Positions 16,895 through 26,098 of a stretch of 64,000 nucleotides of DNA are shown here, one piece after another. The DNA is from Nocardia colli (GTDB lineage Bacteria > Actinomycetota > Actinomycetes > Mycobacteriales > Mycobacteriaceae), in NCBI RefSeq assembly GCF_008704205.1, contig NZ_VXLC01000003.1, positions 62,001-126,000 of the forward strand, written 5' to 3'. A program made the position numbers and the translations under genes. The notes under the pieces were generated by a model that made no database searches, was not told the DNA's origin, and worked only from the letters and a program-made list of their open reading frames with translations. Within the stretch, counting starts at the first letter, position 1; each line of letters opens with the position of its first letter.

Positions 16895-18202
16895 CTACAC
16901 CGAATCCAGATACCTGTTGCGCTCCCATTCGGTCACTTCTCGCTGGCCGGCCGCGGCCTCGTTCGCCGCCACCTGGCACAGGTTCTCCACGGTCGCCGCG
17001 CCGAGTGCGCGCCTGGCGAATTCGCTCTCGCCGAAGCGGGTCGCCGCCTCCCAGATGTTCGTGGGCAGGGGCGAATACTCCGCTGAGATATAGGAATTCG
17101 CGGCAGGTGGGGCCGGTTTCAGCTCTTCGGTGATGCCGGCCAGGCCCGCCGTCAGCTGGCCTGCGGCGAGCAGATAGGGGTTGGCGTCGGCCGCGGCGAT
17201 GCGCGTCTCCACGCGGGTGCCCTTGGCGTCGCGGACGAGGACACGCACTGCGGCACAACGGTTGTCGAGCCCCCACGAGAGATTCGTCGGCGCGAACGAA
17301 TGGTCCGCGACGCGCTTGTAGCCGTTGGGGGTGGGGACCGCCACGAGTTGCAGGTCTGCCGCGTACTTCAGCAGGCCGGCGACGTAGTTCTCGCCGACGC
17401 TGCTCAGTGAGCCAGTGGCGTTGTCCCAGAACGCATTAGCTTTCGCCCGCCACATGCTCTGGTGGATGTGCAGGCCGCTGCCGGACAGATCGCCGAACGG
17501 CTTCGCCATGAAGGTCGCGCGATATCCGTGCCGCGGCGCCAGCTGCTTGACCGCATACCTGAAGAACAGCAGGCTGTCCGCCGCCGTGAGCGGATCCGAT
17601 GGCGTCAGGTTGATCTCGACCTGCCCCGGCGCGTACTCGGCGCCACACGCCTCGACCTCGACGTCGGCGCTGAGCAGCATGGCGCAGACCTCATCGAGAA
17701 ACGGCTCGAGATAGTAGTTGTCGTGCAGGCTGTACACCGGGTTGCGATCGCCGTGCGGGCGCAGCGTCTGCCCGTCGACGGCGTAGAACTCGGTCTCCAT
17801 GGCGATATAGGGGGAGAGACCGGCCTGCTCGAGCTCGGTCACCGTCCGGCGCAACACATTCCGTGGCGAGATCGCCGCGAGGTTCCCGGCCGCGTCGACG
17901 ATGTCACAAAAGACCAAGGCGGTCTTCGGTTTCCACGGCACGAGTCGTAACGTCGACACATCGGGGCGCAGGAAGATGTCGGGATATCCGTTGGACCAGC
18001 TGTACTCCGCGGTCTCGATAACGTCCATCTGATAGTCCCAGGCCAATACCGCCGAGGACAGGCCGACCGCATTCGACATCCCGTTGGCCGCGAACGATTC
18101 GACCGGAATTCGCTTCCCGCGGATAGCGCCGGTCATATCCGGCGTGGCGAGCTCGACCATGGTGATCGAGTGCTCTTTCAGGAATTGCTCAACCGCTTCC
18201 AT
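16895..18202 (-). CDS. Glutamine-synthetase-fold ligase (gamma-glutamyl-amine type)
   Basis: 435-residue GS-family enzyme that forms an amide from a gamma-carboxylate, ATP and an amine or ammonia. GS motifs are present: EYAPGQVEIN, GSGLHIHQS, TNLSWGLDNR and RVETRIAAADANPYL. It resembles the PuuA/GlnA3-4 group more than housekeeping GlnA, so a glutamyl-polyamine or other glutamyl-amide product is plausible. ATG at 18202 chosen for its GAGAGGA site. It leads the three-gene operon and is divergent from the P450, with a dyad motif (18403-18420) between them. Confidence 0.8.
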   Translation of the reverse strand: MEAVEQFLKEHSITMVELATPDMTGAIRGKRIPVESFAANGMSNAVGLSSAVLAWDYQMDVIETAEYSWSNGYPDIFLRPDVSTLRLVPWKPKTALVFCDIVDAAGNLAAISPRNVLRRTVTELEQAGLSPYIAMETEFYAVDGQTLRPHGDRNPVYSLHDNYYLEPFLDEVCAMLLSADVEVEACGAEYAPGQVEINLTPSDPLTAADSLLFFRYAVKQLAPRHGYRATFMAKPFGDLSGSGLHIHQSMWRAKANAFWDNATGSLSSVGENYVAGLLKYAADLQLVAVPTPNGYKRVADHSFAPTNLSWGLDNRCAAVRVLVRDAKGTRVETRIAAADANPYLLAAGQLTAGLAGITEELKPAPPAANSYISAEYSPLPTNIWEAATRFGESEFARRALGAATVENLCQVAANEAAAGQREVTEWERNRYLDSV

Positions 18203-18520
18203 CTGAATCCTCTCGCCCCCCGGCGGCTCGACTAGTTTCCGCGACTGGTTCGGGTGGGCGGCGGCTTGAACGCGCGGTCCGGGCGACGCGGCGGGCGATG
18301 CGCAACCGGCTTGGCGTGCAACGCATCCCACCTGCGTGGCAGGTCCCTACCGGCATCGTCGCACATGGGTTCAGTCTGGCAGGCCCGCCCGCGATCCGGC
18401 ATGCCCCGGATGGGGGGTTGCAAATCGGATATCCACCGGTGATCTTGGTGAAAACGACGTAACATCCAAAACTCCTCACCAGTAACCCATTTCGTGCTAG
18501 ACATATGGGAAGCGAAGACC
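18203..18520. other. Divergent promoter region, GS-like operon / P450
   Basis: 318 nt without a gene. It contains a 6-bp-stem palindrome ACCTGC-GTG-GCAGGT (18330-18344) and, nearer the P450, an 18-bp motif matching two copies at 32.8 kb. TTGC at the end of that motif could be part of a -35 for the P450 gene. Confidence 0.55.
18403..18420 (+). promoter_or_regulatory. Dyad motif copy A (shared with 32.8-kb region)
   Basis: CCCCGGATGGGGGGTTGC; core dyad CCCC-GGAT-GGGG. It differs by one base from copy C (32864-32881) and two from copy B (32838-32855). It lies about 100 nt before the P450 GTG. A shared transcription factor site is inferred. Confidence 0.6.
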
Positions 18521-19987
18521 GTGACTGACACCTCAACCATTGTCGATGCCGTAGCCGAGCCACGGCAAGCCCCTGGTCCGACGGGCAGGGATGCCTTCCG
18601 GGTAATGGCCGAAATGCGCCGGGACCCTTGTGTGGCGTTCCAGAATCTGATCGCGCGTTATGGCGACGTCGTCCGGTTGGAGGTCGCGGGACAAAAGCTG
18701 TTTCTCGTCAACGATCCTGAACTCGTCGAGGCCGTCTTCGTCGGGCGGCAGGGCAACTACGTCAAGACCCTGAACGCCAAGGTCGCGGCAATGGCGCTGG
18801 GCAACGGACTCCTGACCAACGGCGGCGACTCCTGGGCCCGGCAACGGCGAATCATGCAGCCGCTCTTCGCTCGACGGCAACTGGACCGGTTCGTCGAATA
18901 CATGATCACCGCCGCCGACCGCACCCTGCTGCGCTGGGAAACCCGTTCCGACGGAGATCAACTCGACGTGTCCGTCGCGATGAACGCCTTGACGCTGGAC
19001 GTGACCGGCCCCGCCCTGTTCGGCACCGATCTGTCCGACGACGCCGCGCACGTGCACGAGGCCCTCGTCGAAATCCTGCGCTGCGTAGGCAAAGCCATGA
19101 CCTCGCCGCTCACCTGGCTGCCCGCCCGGCTCCCCGGCGTCTCCCCGGATCTGGCGCTGCGCCTGCAAGCGCCACGCTGGCGAAAGCTGGACGCGGCGGT
19201 CGGTGTGCTCGATGGTGTTGTCGCCCGGCTCATCCGGGAACGACAGGACACCCCGCAGGACGACCGGCACGACCTGCTCGGGCTGCTGCTCGCCGCCCGC
19301 GACGAGGCGGGCGCATCGGCAATGAGCCCGCGCCAAGTCCGCGACGAACTGGTCACCTTCCTGCTCGTCGGCCACGACACCACGGCCTACTCACTCGCGT
19401 GGACATTGCTGCTGCTGTCGAACCACCCCGAGGTTCGCGAGCGCCTCATCGCCGAGGTCGACACCGTCCTCGGCGGCCGCCGCCCCACCCCGGCCGACCT
19501 CGACGACCTGACCTGGACCTCGGCCGTCATCGAGGAGTCGATGCGGCTCTACCCGCCCTCCTGGCTGATCGAACGGCAGGCCGCCGCCGACGACGTGCTC
19601 GGCGGCTACACCATACCCGCCGGCGCGACCGTGTCCGTCGCGCCCTACCTGCTGCACCACGATCCGAAATCCTGGCCCAACCCCGAAGGTTTCGATCCCC
19701 GCCGATTCCTGCCCGAGAACCGGCCGTTCATCTACCCGGCCACCGGCGAGCAAACGAGCCGCCCGCGGTTCGCGTACCTGCCCTTCGGCGCGGGCCAACG
19801 CCAATGCATCGGACTGGGATTCGCGCGCGTGCAAGCCAAGCTCATCCTCGCCATGCTCACCCAGCGCTACACCTTCGATCTCGCGCCCGGCGCCCGCATC
19901 GTCCCCGAACCCACCCTGACCCTCCGCCCGCGCGACGGACTCCCGATGATCCTGCGGCGCAGAACGATTCCCCCGCAGGGCGAGTGA
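18521..19987 (+). CDS. Cytochrome P450 (CYP102/CYP4-like long form)
   Basis: Heme monooxygenase of 488 residues. I-helix LLVGHDTTAYS (about residue 283), ExxR in EESMRLYPPSW (about 338), and heme-thiolate FGAGQRQCIG with Cys near 428. The family resemblance is to longer P450s of fatty-acid or terpenoid oxidation rather than to CYP105. GTG at 18521 with GGGAAG upstream; a GTG nine codons earlier is also open. No redox partner is adjacent. It is divergent from the amide-forming operon and may oxidise its product. Confidence 0.85.
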   Translation: MTDTSTIVDAVAEPRQAPGPTGRDAFRVMAEMRRDPCVAFQNLIARYGDVVRLEVAGQKLFLVNDPELVEAVFVGRQGNYVKTLNAKVAAMALGNGLLTNGGDSWARQRRIMQPLFARRQLDRFVEYMITAADRTLLRWETRSDGDQLDVSVAMNALTLDVTGPALFGTDLSDDAAHVHEALVEILRCVGKAMTSPLTWLPARLPGVSPDLALRLQAPRWRKLDAAVGVLDGVVARLIRERQDTPQDDRHDLLGLLLAARDEAGASAMSPRQVRDELVTFLLVGHDTTAYSLAWTLLLLSNHPEVRERLIAEVDTVLGGRRPTPADLDDLTWTSAVIEESMRLYPPSWLIERQAAADDVLGGYTIPAGATVSVAPYLLHHDPKSWPNPEGFDPRRFLPENRPFIYPATGEQTSRPRFAYLPFGAGQRQCIGLGFARVQAKLILAMLTQRYTFDLAPGARIVPEPTLTLRPRDGLPMILRRRTIPPQGE

Positions 19988-20008
19988 GCGCCTGGCCCGC
20001 AGACGATC

Positions 20009-21742
20009 TCACTCCGTGGCGGGCTGCTCCGCTGTCGTCGGTTGGGCGCCGTTCACTCGTTCGGTGACGAGTCCGAAGTCGCAGTCGTGCCGTTCCTCGT
20101 TCTCGACCACCGAGACGACCGCGCTTTCGATGAGTTCGGCGCCGCGTTCCTCGCGCAGGATCATCGGGTCCGAGCGGACGTCCTTGTACAGCGAGACGCA
20201 CAGCAGGACCATGATCAGGACGAAAGGCAGTGATACGACGGTGGTCAGGGCCTGTAGGCCGGTCAATGCTCCGCCCAGGTTGCCCTTGTCGGCGATGACG
20301 AGCATGATCGCCGCCACGGCGCCGGTCGCGGCGCCCCAGAAGATCACCGTCGCCTTGGACGGTTCGAGGCTGCCCTTCTCTGACAACGTGCCCATCACGA
20401 TGGAGGCGGCGTCGGCGCCGGAGACGAAGAAGATGGCGACCAGGATCATCACCAAGACGGCGGTCACCGACGCGATCGGGTAGTGATCGAGCAGGTGGAA
20501 CAGGGTGAAGTTGGAGTCCACCGAGCCGTCCGCCTCGGTCAGGTCGCCGGTCTCGCGCTGCTGGAAAATGCCTGCGCCGCCGAAGACTACGAACCAGACC
20601 AGGCTGACCAGGCTCGGCACCAGCAGGACGCCGGTGACGAACTGCCGGATCGTGCGCCCGCGGCTGATCCGGGCGATGAACATGCCGACGAACGGGGTCC
20701 AGGAGATCCACCAGGCCCAGTAGAAGACGGTCCAGCTGGACAGCCACTTCTGCATCTCGTCGCCGCCGCTGACGCTGGTGCGCGAGGCCATCTTCGGCAG
20801 CATGTCGAGGTAGTCGCCCACCGAGGTGGGCAGCAGGTTGAGCATGAAAAGCGTTGGGCCGACCAGGAAGACGAAGACCGCGATGAGCAGCGCGAGCACC
20901 ATGTTGATGTTCGACAGCCACTGGATGCCGCGGTCGATGCCGGAAATAGCGGAGACGATGAACGCGATGGTCAGGCCGGTGATGATGGCGACCAGGCCGA
21001 TCTTGCCGATCGAGTCGACCCAGCCGTTGAACTCCATGCCCGCGCCGATCTGCAACGCGCCCAGGCCGAGCGAGGCCGCGGAACCGAACAGCGTGGCGAA
21101 GATGGCCATCATGTCGATCGCGCGCCCGCCGATGCCGTCGGCGTGCCGTCCGAGGATCGGCCGGCAGACCGCGGAGATCAGTTGGGAGCGGCCCTTGCGG
21201 AACGTGCCGTACGCGATGGCCAGGCCGACCACGGCGTAGATCGCCCACGGATGCAGCGTCCAGTGGAACAGCGTCGTCGCCATGGCGACCTCGGCGGCCT
21301 CGGAACTCCCGGGTGCGGCGGTAGCCGGCGGCGGGCTGGTGAAGTGCGTGACCGGTTCGGCGACGCCCCAGAACATCAGGCCGATGCCCATGCCCGCGCT
21401 GAACATCATGGCGATCCACGAGGTGGTGCGGAACTCCGGCTGCTCGTCGTCGGCGCCGAGCGGGATCTTGCCGTATCGGCTGGCCGCCAGCCAGATGACG
21501 AAGACGACGAACGTCGAGGCGATCAGCACGAACAGCCAACCGGTCTTGGTGATCACCCAGGACTGCGCGTCGGCGGATGCGGAGCCGAGGCCGGCGTGAT
21601 CGACGATGCCCCAGGCGACGAACGCGAGCGCGCAGATCGCGGTGATGCCGAACACCAGCCAATCGATACCGTGTTTCACCGGTGACTTTCCGGTCGGGTG
21701 CGCAGCCGGTTCATCGGAGTTGTGGCCGGTATCGGTCGACAT
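20009..21742 (-). CDS. BCCT-family betaine/choline/carnitine transporter
   Basis: 577-residue sodium-coupled secondary transporter with about 12 membrane helices. Signature sequences are GMGIGLMFWGVAEP in an early helix and FYWAWWISWTPFVGMFIARI, which carries the tryptophan box that binds trimethylammonium substrates. N- and C-terminal tails are charged, as in osmoregulated BetP-type carriers. ATG at 21742. It converges with the P450 gene 22 nt away and is divergent from the glycosidase. Likely imports glycine betaine or a related quaternary amine for osmoprotection. Confidence 0.9.
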   Translation of the reverse strand: MSTDTGHNSDEPAAHPTGKSPVKHGIDWLVFGITAICALAFVAWGIVDHAGLGSASADAQSWVITKTGWLFVLIASTFVVFVIWLAASRYGKIPLGADDEQPEFRTTSWIAMMFSAGMGIGLMFWGVAEPVTHFTSPPPATAAPGSSEAAEVAMATTLFHWTLHPWAIYAVVGLAIAYGTFRKGRSQLISAVCRPILGRHADGIGGRAIDMMAIFATLFGSAASLGLGALQIGAGMEFNGWVDSIGKIGLVAIITGLTIAFIVSAISGIDRGIQWLSNINMVLALLIAVFVFLVGPTLFMLNLLPTSVGDYLDMLPKMASRTSVSGGDEMQKWLSSWTVFYWAWWISWTPFVGMFIARISRGRTIRQFVTGVLLVPSLVSLVWFVVFGGAGIFQQRETGDLTEADGSVDSNFTLFHLLDHYPIASVTAVLVMILVAIFFVSGADAASIVMGTLSEKGSLEPSKATVIFWGAATGAVAAIMLVIADKGNLGGALTGLQALTTVVSLPFVLIMVLLCVSLYKDVRSDPMILREERGAELIESAVVSVVENEERHDCDFGLVTERVNGAQPTTAEQPATE

Positions 21743-21880
21743 GAGTTTCTTTCTCCGATCGCTATCAGCGTACTTCCGGGAATCCCCTTGTTACACCTGG
21801 GCAACCGTACAACGTCGTTGCTACGTACGGCGGCACAATGGCATGCGTTTCGAATTCCGGCCGTGTGGTACACAGATGAG

Positions 21881-23125
21881 GTGGCGCGGGACGATGTTTC
21901 ACCCCAGACGGTCACTCCGCTGGGCCCCGATTTCCTCTGGGGTGTGGCTACCTCGGGATTCCAATCCGAAGGGCATGCGCCGGACAGCAACTGGCTGCGC
22001 CGCATCGACGAGTCGAACTTCGAGCCCTACGGGAATTCGATCGATTTCTACTCCCGCTACACCTCCGACATTCCGCTCGCGGGTGCGTTGGGGGTGCAGG
22101 TGTTCCGGATCAGCGTCGAATGGGCGCGGGTGCAGCCGCGGCCGGGGGAGTGGGACGAGAACGCCTTGCGGTTCTACGACGCGGTGCTCGACACCATCGT
22201 CGCGGCGGGCATGCGGCCGATGATCACGCTGGACCACTGGGTGTATCCGGGCTGGGAGTCCGATCGCGGCGGCTGGAACAACCCGGGGATGGTCGACGAC
22301 TGGCTGGCCAACATGCGCGTGGTGGTCGACCGGTATGCGCCGCGAAATCCGTTGTGGGTCACCGTCAACGAGCCAGTTGCCTACATCGTGTACGAGATGC
22401 GCTACACCGGCGTCGATGCGCAGACCATCGAGGAGCGGATCGCGGCCGTGCACAACGTGAGCTACGACTACATCCATCAGGTGCAGCCGGACGCGATGGT
22501 CACCTGCAACGTCGGGTACGTGTCCGGGCGGGAGACCGAGGTGAATCAGCCTATGGTCGACCGCATCTCGGGCAAGCTCGACTACTTCGGCGTCGACTAT
22601 TACTTCGGCGCCGACGATCCGGACGAGCCCGCCCCGGAGGATCGCCAGATCTGGGAACTGCCGTTGCAGGCCGAGGGTGTCTACTACGCCCTGCGGCACT
22701 ACGCGCGGCTGTATCCGGACAAGCCGCTCTACGTCGTCGAGAACGGAATGCCCACGGAGAACGGGCAATCCCGCCCCGACGGCTACGATCGCGCCGATTA
22801 TCTGCGTGATCTCGTCTACTGGCTGCAACGCGCCCGGATGGACGGGATGAACGTGATCGGTTACTGCTACTGGAGTCTCACCGACAACTACGAATGGGGT
22901 TTCTACACACCGCGTTTCGGCCTCTACACGGTCGACGTCCGGACCGATCCCGACCTCGTGCGCAAGCCGACCGACGCCGTCGACGCCTATCGTGACATCG
23001 TCCGCACCGGCGGGGTTCCGGCCACGTATCGCCCGACTCGCCCGCCGCTGGCATGTTCCTACGTGGATCCGCCGAGCAGCTGCACCGATCCCGTCACCCT
23101 CCCCGATCCGAGCGCACGAACGTAA
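21881..23125 (+). CDS. Glycoside hydrolase family 1 (beta-glucosidase-like)
   Basis: Retaining beta-glycosidase fold, 414 residues. Acid/base Glu is in TVNEPVAYIV (about residue 162) and nucleophile Glu in YVVENGMP (about 286); the N-terminal FLWGVATSGFQSEG is the GH1 substrate loop. The usual TLYHWDLP is TLDHWVYPGW here, so the substrate may differ from glucosides. Start is uncertain: GTG 21881 is used, GTG 21863 also possible. It ends in a Cys/Pro-rich tail after the barrel. No signal peptide is obvious. Confidence 0.75.
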   Translation: MARDDVSPQTVTPLGPDFLWGVATSGFQSEGHAPDSNWLRRIDESNFEPYGNSIDFYSRYTSDIPLAGALGVQVFRISVEWARVQPRPGEWDENALRFYDAVLDTIVAAGMRPMITLDHWVYPGWESDRGGWNNPGMVDDWLANMRVVVDRYAPRNPLWVTVNEPVAYIVYEMRYTGVDAQTIEERIAAVHNVSYDYIHQVQPDAMVTCNVGYVSGRETEVNQPMVDRISGKLDYFGVDYYFGADDPDEPAPEDRQIWELPLQAEGVYYALRHYARLYPDKPLYVVENGMPTENGQSRPDGYDRADYLRDLVYWLQRARMDGMNVIGYCYWSLTDNYEWGFYTPRFGLYTVDVRTDPDLVRKPTDAVDAYRDIVRTGGVPATYRPTRPPLACSYVDPPSSCTDPVTLPDPSART

Positions 23126-23233
23126 CCTGAACCGAATTTCAGGCGGCTGTACCGTGGAGCGGATCACGGGCTTGTCGGGAGTCGCCGCGGAAGCGGAAAA
23201 TTGGTTACCGACAACGCTTCAGTGGAGGCAATT

Positions 23234-24184
23234 ATGGTCGATTCACTTTTCGCGGACGTGTCCGAATATCAGATACCGGTAGACGACTCGTATCCGTATC
23301 AGATCTTCTCGCTGCGTTCCAACGACGGCACCTACCGGGACCACAATTTCGCCCAGAACTACGCGTGGGCGGCCGATGCCGCGGACGCCGGCCGGATCTC
23401 CTGCTTCATCGTCTACATGTACTGGCGGCCGAATTGGCTCGACACCGTCGACACCCATCGGTCGATGGTCGGTCAAGCCGGTGGACCGCATCCGAAAATG
23501 ATCGCGATGGTCGATGTGGAATCCGGCGGCAATCCCGGCGGGGATCAATCCGACGGCATCAACCGCGCCTACTGGCGGCTGGTCGATTGGCTCGGCTCGA
23601 CCCAGCGGGTGATCGGGTACGCCAACCGGTCCGACTTCAACACCATGTGGCGGGTCCGCCCGGATGGGCTCCGGGTGATCGGCGCGGGCTACGGCAGCAA
23701 CCCCAACCTGCCCGGCCAGATCGCCCACCAGTACACCGACGGCCGCGGCTACGGTGGCGGATTGCCCGAAGGCGCACCACCTTTCGGCAACTGCGACATG
23801 AACGCCGCGAACGGATACTCGCCGGAGACGTTCGCCGACGCCTGCGGGGTCGGCTCGGTCGCGCCGGATCCGGTCGGCGACATGTGGATCGACTTCATGG
23901 GCCTCGGCGGCAACGGCTGGCCGCAGCTGGCCGGGCACACGCTGGTCGACGGGGTCGCGCTGGTCGGTGAAACGCTCGGTATTCCGGGATTCGCCGTGCC
24001 GCCGGGCCCGACCCAGGTGCCGCTGCCGCGCGACACCGAGGCCCGCATTCGGGCCGAGTGGATCCAGCTGCGTGGCCCGCGGGGCGAGGGCTGGCCGCAA
24101 TGCGGCGGGCTGTCACTGGTCGACGCCATCGCGGCGATCGGCGAGAAACTCGATATCCCCGGTTTCGAACGGCCCTCCCAGTAG
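23234..24184 (+). CDS. GH25-type lysozyme-like protein with two C-terminal repeats
   Basis: 316-residue protein with the GH25 muramidase pattern: FADVSEYQ at the N-terminus, MVDVESGG with the catalytic Asp-x-Glu, and YANRSDF plus AHQYTDGRGYG near the domain end. Two related repeats follow (about residues 213-258 and 268-313), each with a WPQ turn and GETLGIPGF / GEKLDIPGF. The arrangement resembles endolysins of phages infecting Nocardia/Rhodococcus. ATG at 23234 with GGAGG; no signal peptide. No other phage gene adjoins, so it may be a domesticated lysin. Confidence 0.75.
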   Translation: MVDSLFADVSEYQIPVDDSYPYQIFSLRSNDGTYRDHNFAQNYAWAADAADAGRISCFIVYMYWRPNWLDTVDTHRSMVGQAGGPHPKMIAMVDVESGGNPGGDQSDGINRAYWRLVDWLGSTQRVIGYANRSDFNTMWRVRPDGLRVIGAGYGSNPNLPGQIAHQYTDGRGYGGGLPEGAPPFGNCDMNAANGYSPETFADACGVGSVAPDPVGDMWIDFMGLGGNGWPQLAGHTLVDGVALVGETLGIPGFAVPPGPTQVPLPRDTEARIRAEWIQLRGPRGEGWPQCGGLSLVDAIAAIGEKLDIPGFERPSQ

Positions 24185-24199
24185 TTCGATCGGAGCGAC

Positions 24200-24535
24200 A
24201 TGTCAATCATCTCGTGCACGAACGGTCACTTCTTCGTGGTCACCGACTGCGTGTCCCAGGCCGAGGCGGCCGCCGTCGCCGAGGCGTCCGGCGGCAACCT
24301 GGCCGGGCTCACCGGCGACAACGTAGCCGAGCTCAGCTTCGATGCGGACGCGCTCGCCGACGTAAAACCCTGTGACGCAAGCCAACCCGGGCTCATCGCC
24401 TGGTTCGGCAGCTTTGACGGCGGCGTCCCGGAAGGCACCGTCTATCTCGTCGCCCTCGACACCGGACAGGTGATGAACGTCGCCGCCCATCGCGCGGCGG
24501 CCTGGACCGGGCTCGTCCTCGCCGAATCGCGGTAA
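24200..24535 (+). CDS. Hypothetical protein, 111 aa, paired with the lysin-like gene
   Basis: Small acidic protein starting MSIISCTNGHFFVVTDCVSQ, 15 nt after the lysin-like stop and probably cotranscribed. It has paired Cys residues near positions 6 and 17, an Ala-rich helix and a beta-rich C-terminus (EGTVYLVALDTGQVMNVAAH). No family recognised and no membrane segment. It could be an accessory or immunity partner of the lysin, but nothing in the sequence proves this. Confidence 0.55.
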   Translation: MSIISCTNGHFFVVTDCVSQAEAAAVAEASGGNLAGLTGDNVAELSFDADALADVKPCDASQPGLIAWFGSFDGGVPEGTVYLVALDTGQVMNVAAHRAAAWTGLVLAESR

Positions 24536-24538
24536 GCG

Positions 24539-25102
24539 TCAGCCGTTTTGGCGGATGCCGCGCAAGAAGATGGTGAGCAGCCGGCGGCAGGTCGCGTCCC
24601 AGTCGGGGTCGGTGGGGCGCGGCTGGGTGAGCAGGGCCCCGAAGGCGACGATGTCTTGATGGGTGGTGTCCGGGCGCAGCGTTCCGTCGGCGATGCCGCG
24701 GTCGATCACCCGCTGGACGAAGTCGTGGATTTCCGCGCGCAGCGTCTCGGTCTCGGGTGCGGTGACCGGTGGTCCGCCGTGCAGCGGCAGGACGAGCTCG
24801 TTGCGCTGACTGATCGCGGCCTCGATGAAGAGCTGGAGGCAATCGGCCGCGGTCGCGCTGTCCCGTTCGGCCGCTTGCGCATTGGCGAGTACCTGTTCGA
24901 ACGAGCGGTGGGTGAGGTGGCTGAGTAGCTCCTCGCGCGTGGCGAAATGCCGGTACAGCGTGCCGATTCCGACGCCGGCCTCGGCGGCGATGGTCGCCAT
25001 CGGAACCCGCAAGCCGTCGCGATAGAACGCGGCGGTCGCGGCGCGGAGCAGTTCCTGCTGGTTGCGCAGCGCGTCTCGGCGCAGATCGGTCATGCCCCTC
25101 AT
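24539..25102 (-). CDS. TetR-family regulator
   Basis: 187-residue repressor. The HTH is in residues about 31-58 (MATIAAEAGVGIGTLYRHFA), followed by a variable effector domain. ATG at 25102 is used; an ATG at 25093 is also possible. It is divergent from the SDR gene and shares its promoter region, which has tandem 15-bp operators (25163-25195). It may be a regulator or a target of that system; the second TetR at 26099 has the same operator type before its own gene. Confidence 0.85.
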   Translation of the reverse strand: MRGMTDLRRDALRNQQELLRAATAAFYRDGLRVPMATIAAEAGVGIGTLYRHFATREELLSHLTHRSFEQVLANAQAAERDSATAADCLQLFIEAAISQRNELVLPLHGGPPVTAPETETLRAEIHDFVQRVIDRGIADGTLRPDTTHQDIVAFGALLTQPRPTDPDWDATCRRLLTIFLRGIRQNG

Positions 25103-25162
25103 TGAACCCGCTGTCCTACGTGACCGCAGGAACTCCGGCCCATCAGCTGCCGCGACGGCAAT

Positions 25163-25195
25163 GTAGGCGTTGACTACTATGTTGTCGACGCCTAC
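25163..25195. promoter_or_regulatory. Tandem TetR operators between TetR and SDR genes
   Basis: Two 15-bp half-palindromes, GTAGGCGTTGACTAC (25163-25177) and GTTGTCGACGCCTAC (25181-25195), 18 bp centre to centre, within a longer inverted repeat (12-bp perfect arms at 25159-25170 and 25188-25199). The same pattern and spacing occurs at 26729-26761. Confidence 0.7.
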
Positions 25196-25205
25196 ATTGG
25201 CGGAT

Positions 25206-26087
25206 ATGACCGATAACAGATGGACCTCCAGCGATCTGCCCTCCTTCGTGGGACGTCGAGTCGTCGTCACCGGTGCCAACAGCGGGCTCGGCCTGGTGGT
25301 CACCCGGGAACTCGCGCGCGTGGGCGCACACGTCGTGCTCGCGGTTCGCGATGTCACGCGCGGGCGCGAGGTGGCCGGGCGGATCGACGGCAGCACCGAG
25401 GTGCGCGCCCTCGACCTGGCCGATCTGTCCTCGATCCGGCGTTTCGCCGACGAATGGACCGGCGAGATCGACGTGCTGGTGAACAACGCGGGCATCATGC
25501 TCGTCCCCGCGGGCAAAACCAAGGACGGGTTCGAAAGCCAAATCGGCACAAACCATTTGGGCCACTTCGCGCTGACGAATCTGCTGCTGCCGCACATCAC
25601 CGACCGTGTGGTCACCGTGTCCTCGCACGCGCACCGCCGCGGCACCGTCGACCTGGACGACCTGAACTGGGAAACCCGGAAGTACAGTGCGGCAGGCGCT
25701 TACGCCCAATCCAAGCTGGCGAACCTGCTGTTCACCCTCGAACTGCAGCGCCGATTCACGGCCACCGGGTCGTTGCGGGCGCACAGCGCACACCCCGGCT
25801 GGGCCGCGACGAACTTGCAGAGCCACTCCGGCAGCAGGCTGGTCGACGGCGTGATGCAGATCGGCAACAAGCTGTTCGCGCAGGACGCGGCGGCCGGCGC
25901 GCTGCCCACCCTGTACGCGGCCAGCCAGGAACTACCGCCGGCCAGCTACATCGGCCCCGGCGGACCGTTCGAACTGCGCGGCAATCCGGTCATCGTCGGA
26001 CGTTCCGCGGCGGCCGGTGACGCCGAAAAGGCAAGGCGGCTCTGGGAATTGTCCGAGCGGCTGACTCGCGTGCCGTCGCCGGTGTGA
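25206..26087 (+). CDS. Short-chain dehydrogenase/reductase (retinol-dehydrogenase-like)
   Basis: NAD(P)-dependent oxidoreductase of 293 residues. TGANSGLG nucleotide loop near residue 20, NNAGIM in the core, active site YAQSKLAN with the Tyr-x3-Lys pair. The sequence type is that of actinobacterial light-independent protochlorophyllide-reductase-like SDRs. ATG at 25206 lies 7 nt after the operator inverted repeat, so repression by TetR binding is likely. An earlier ATG at 25170 would put the operator in the coding region. Substrate unknown. Confidence 0.85.
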   Translation: MTDNRWTSSDLPSFVGRRVVVTGANSGLGLVVTRELARVGAHVVLAVRDVTRGREVAGRIDGSTEVRALDLADLSSIRRFADEWTGEIDVLVNNAGIMLVPAGKTKDGFESQIGTNHLGHFALTNLLLPHITDRVVTVSSHAHRRGTVDLDDLNWETRKYSAAGAYAQSKLANLLFTLELQRRFTATGSLRAHSAHPGWAATNLQSHSGSRLVDGVMQIGNKLFAQDAAAGALPTLYAASQELPPASYIGPGGPFELRGNPVIVGRSAAAGDAEKARRLWELSERLTRVPSPV

Positions 26088-26098
26088 GTTCGGCTGCG

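Noticed and set aside
18330..18344. ACCTGC-GTG-GCAGGT palindrome as the key regulatory site of the P450 region
   Set aside because: A short stem, not repeated elsewhere in the window. The 18-bp motif at 18403 is better supported because it recurs.
19399..20067. Arg/Pro-rich open frames opposite or beside real genes
   Set aside because: Composition matches frame shadows of GC-rich genes; no RBS or family match.
23234..24535. Prophage
   Set aside because: Only a lysin-like gene is present; no integrase, capsid, terminase or tail gene was seen in the neighbourhood.
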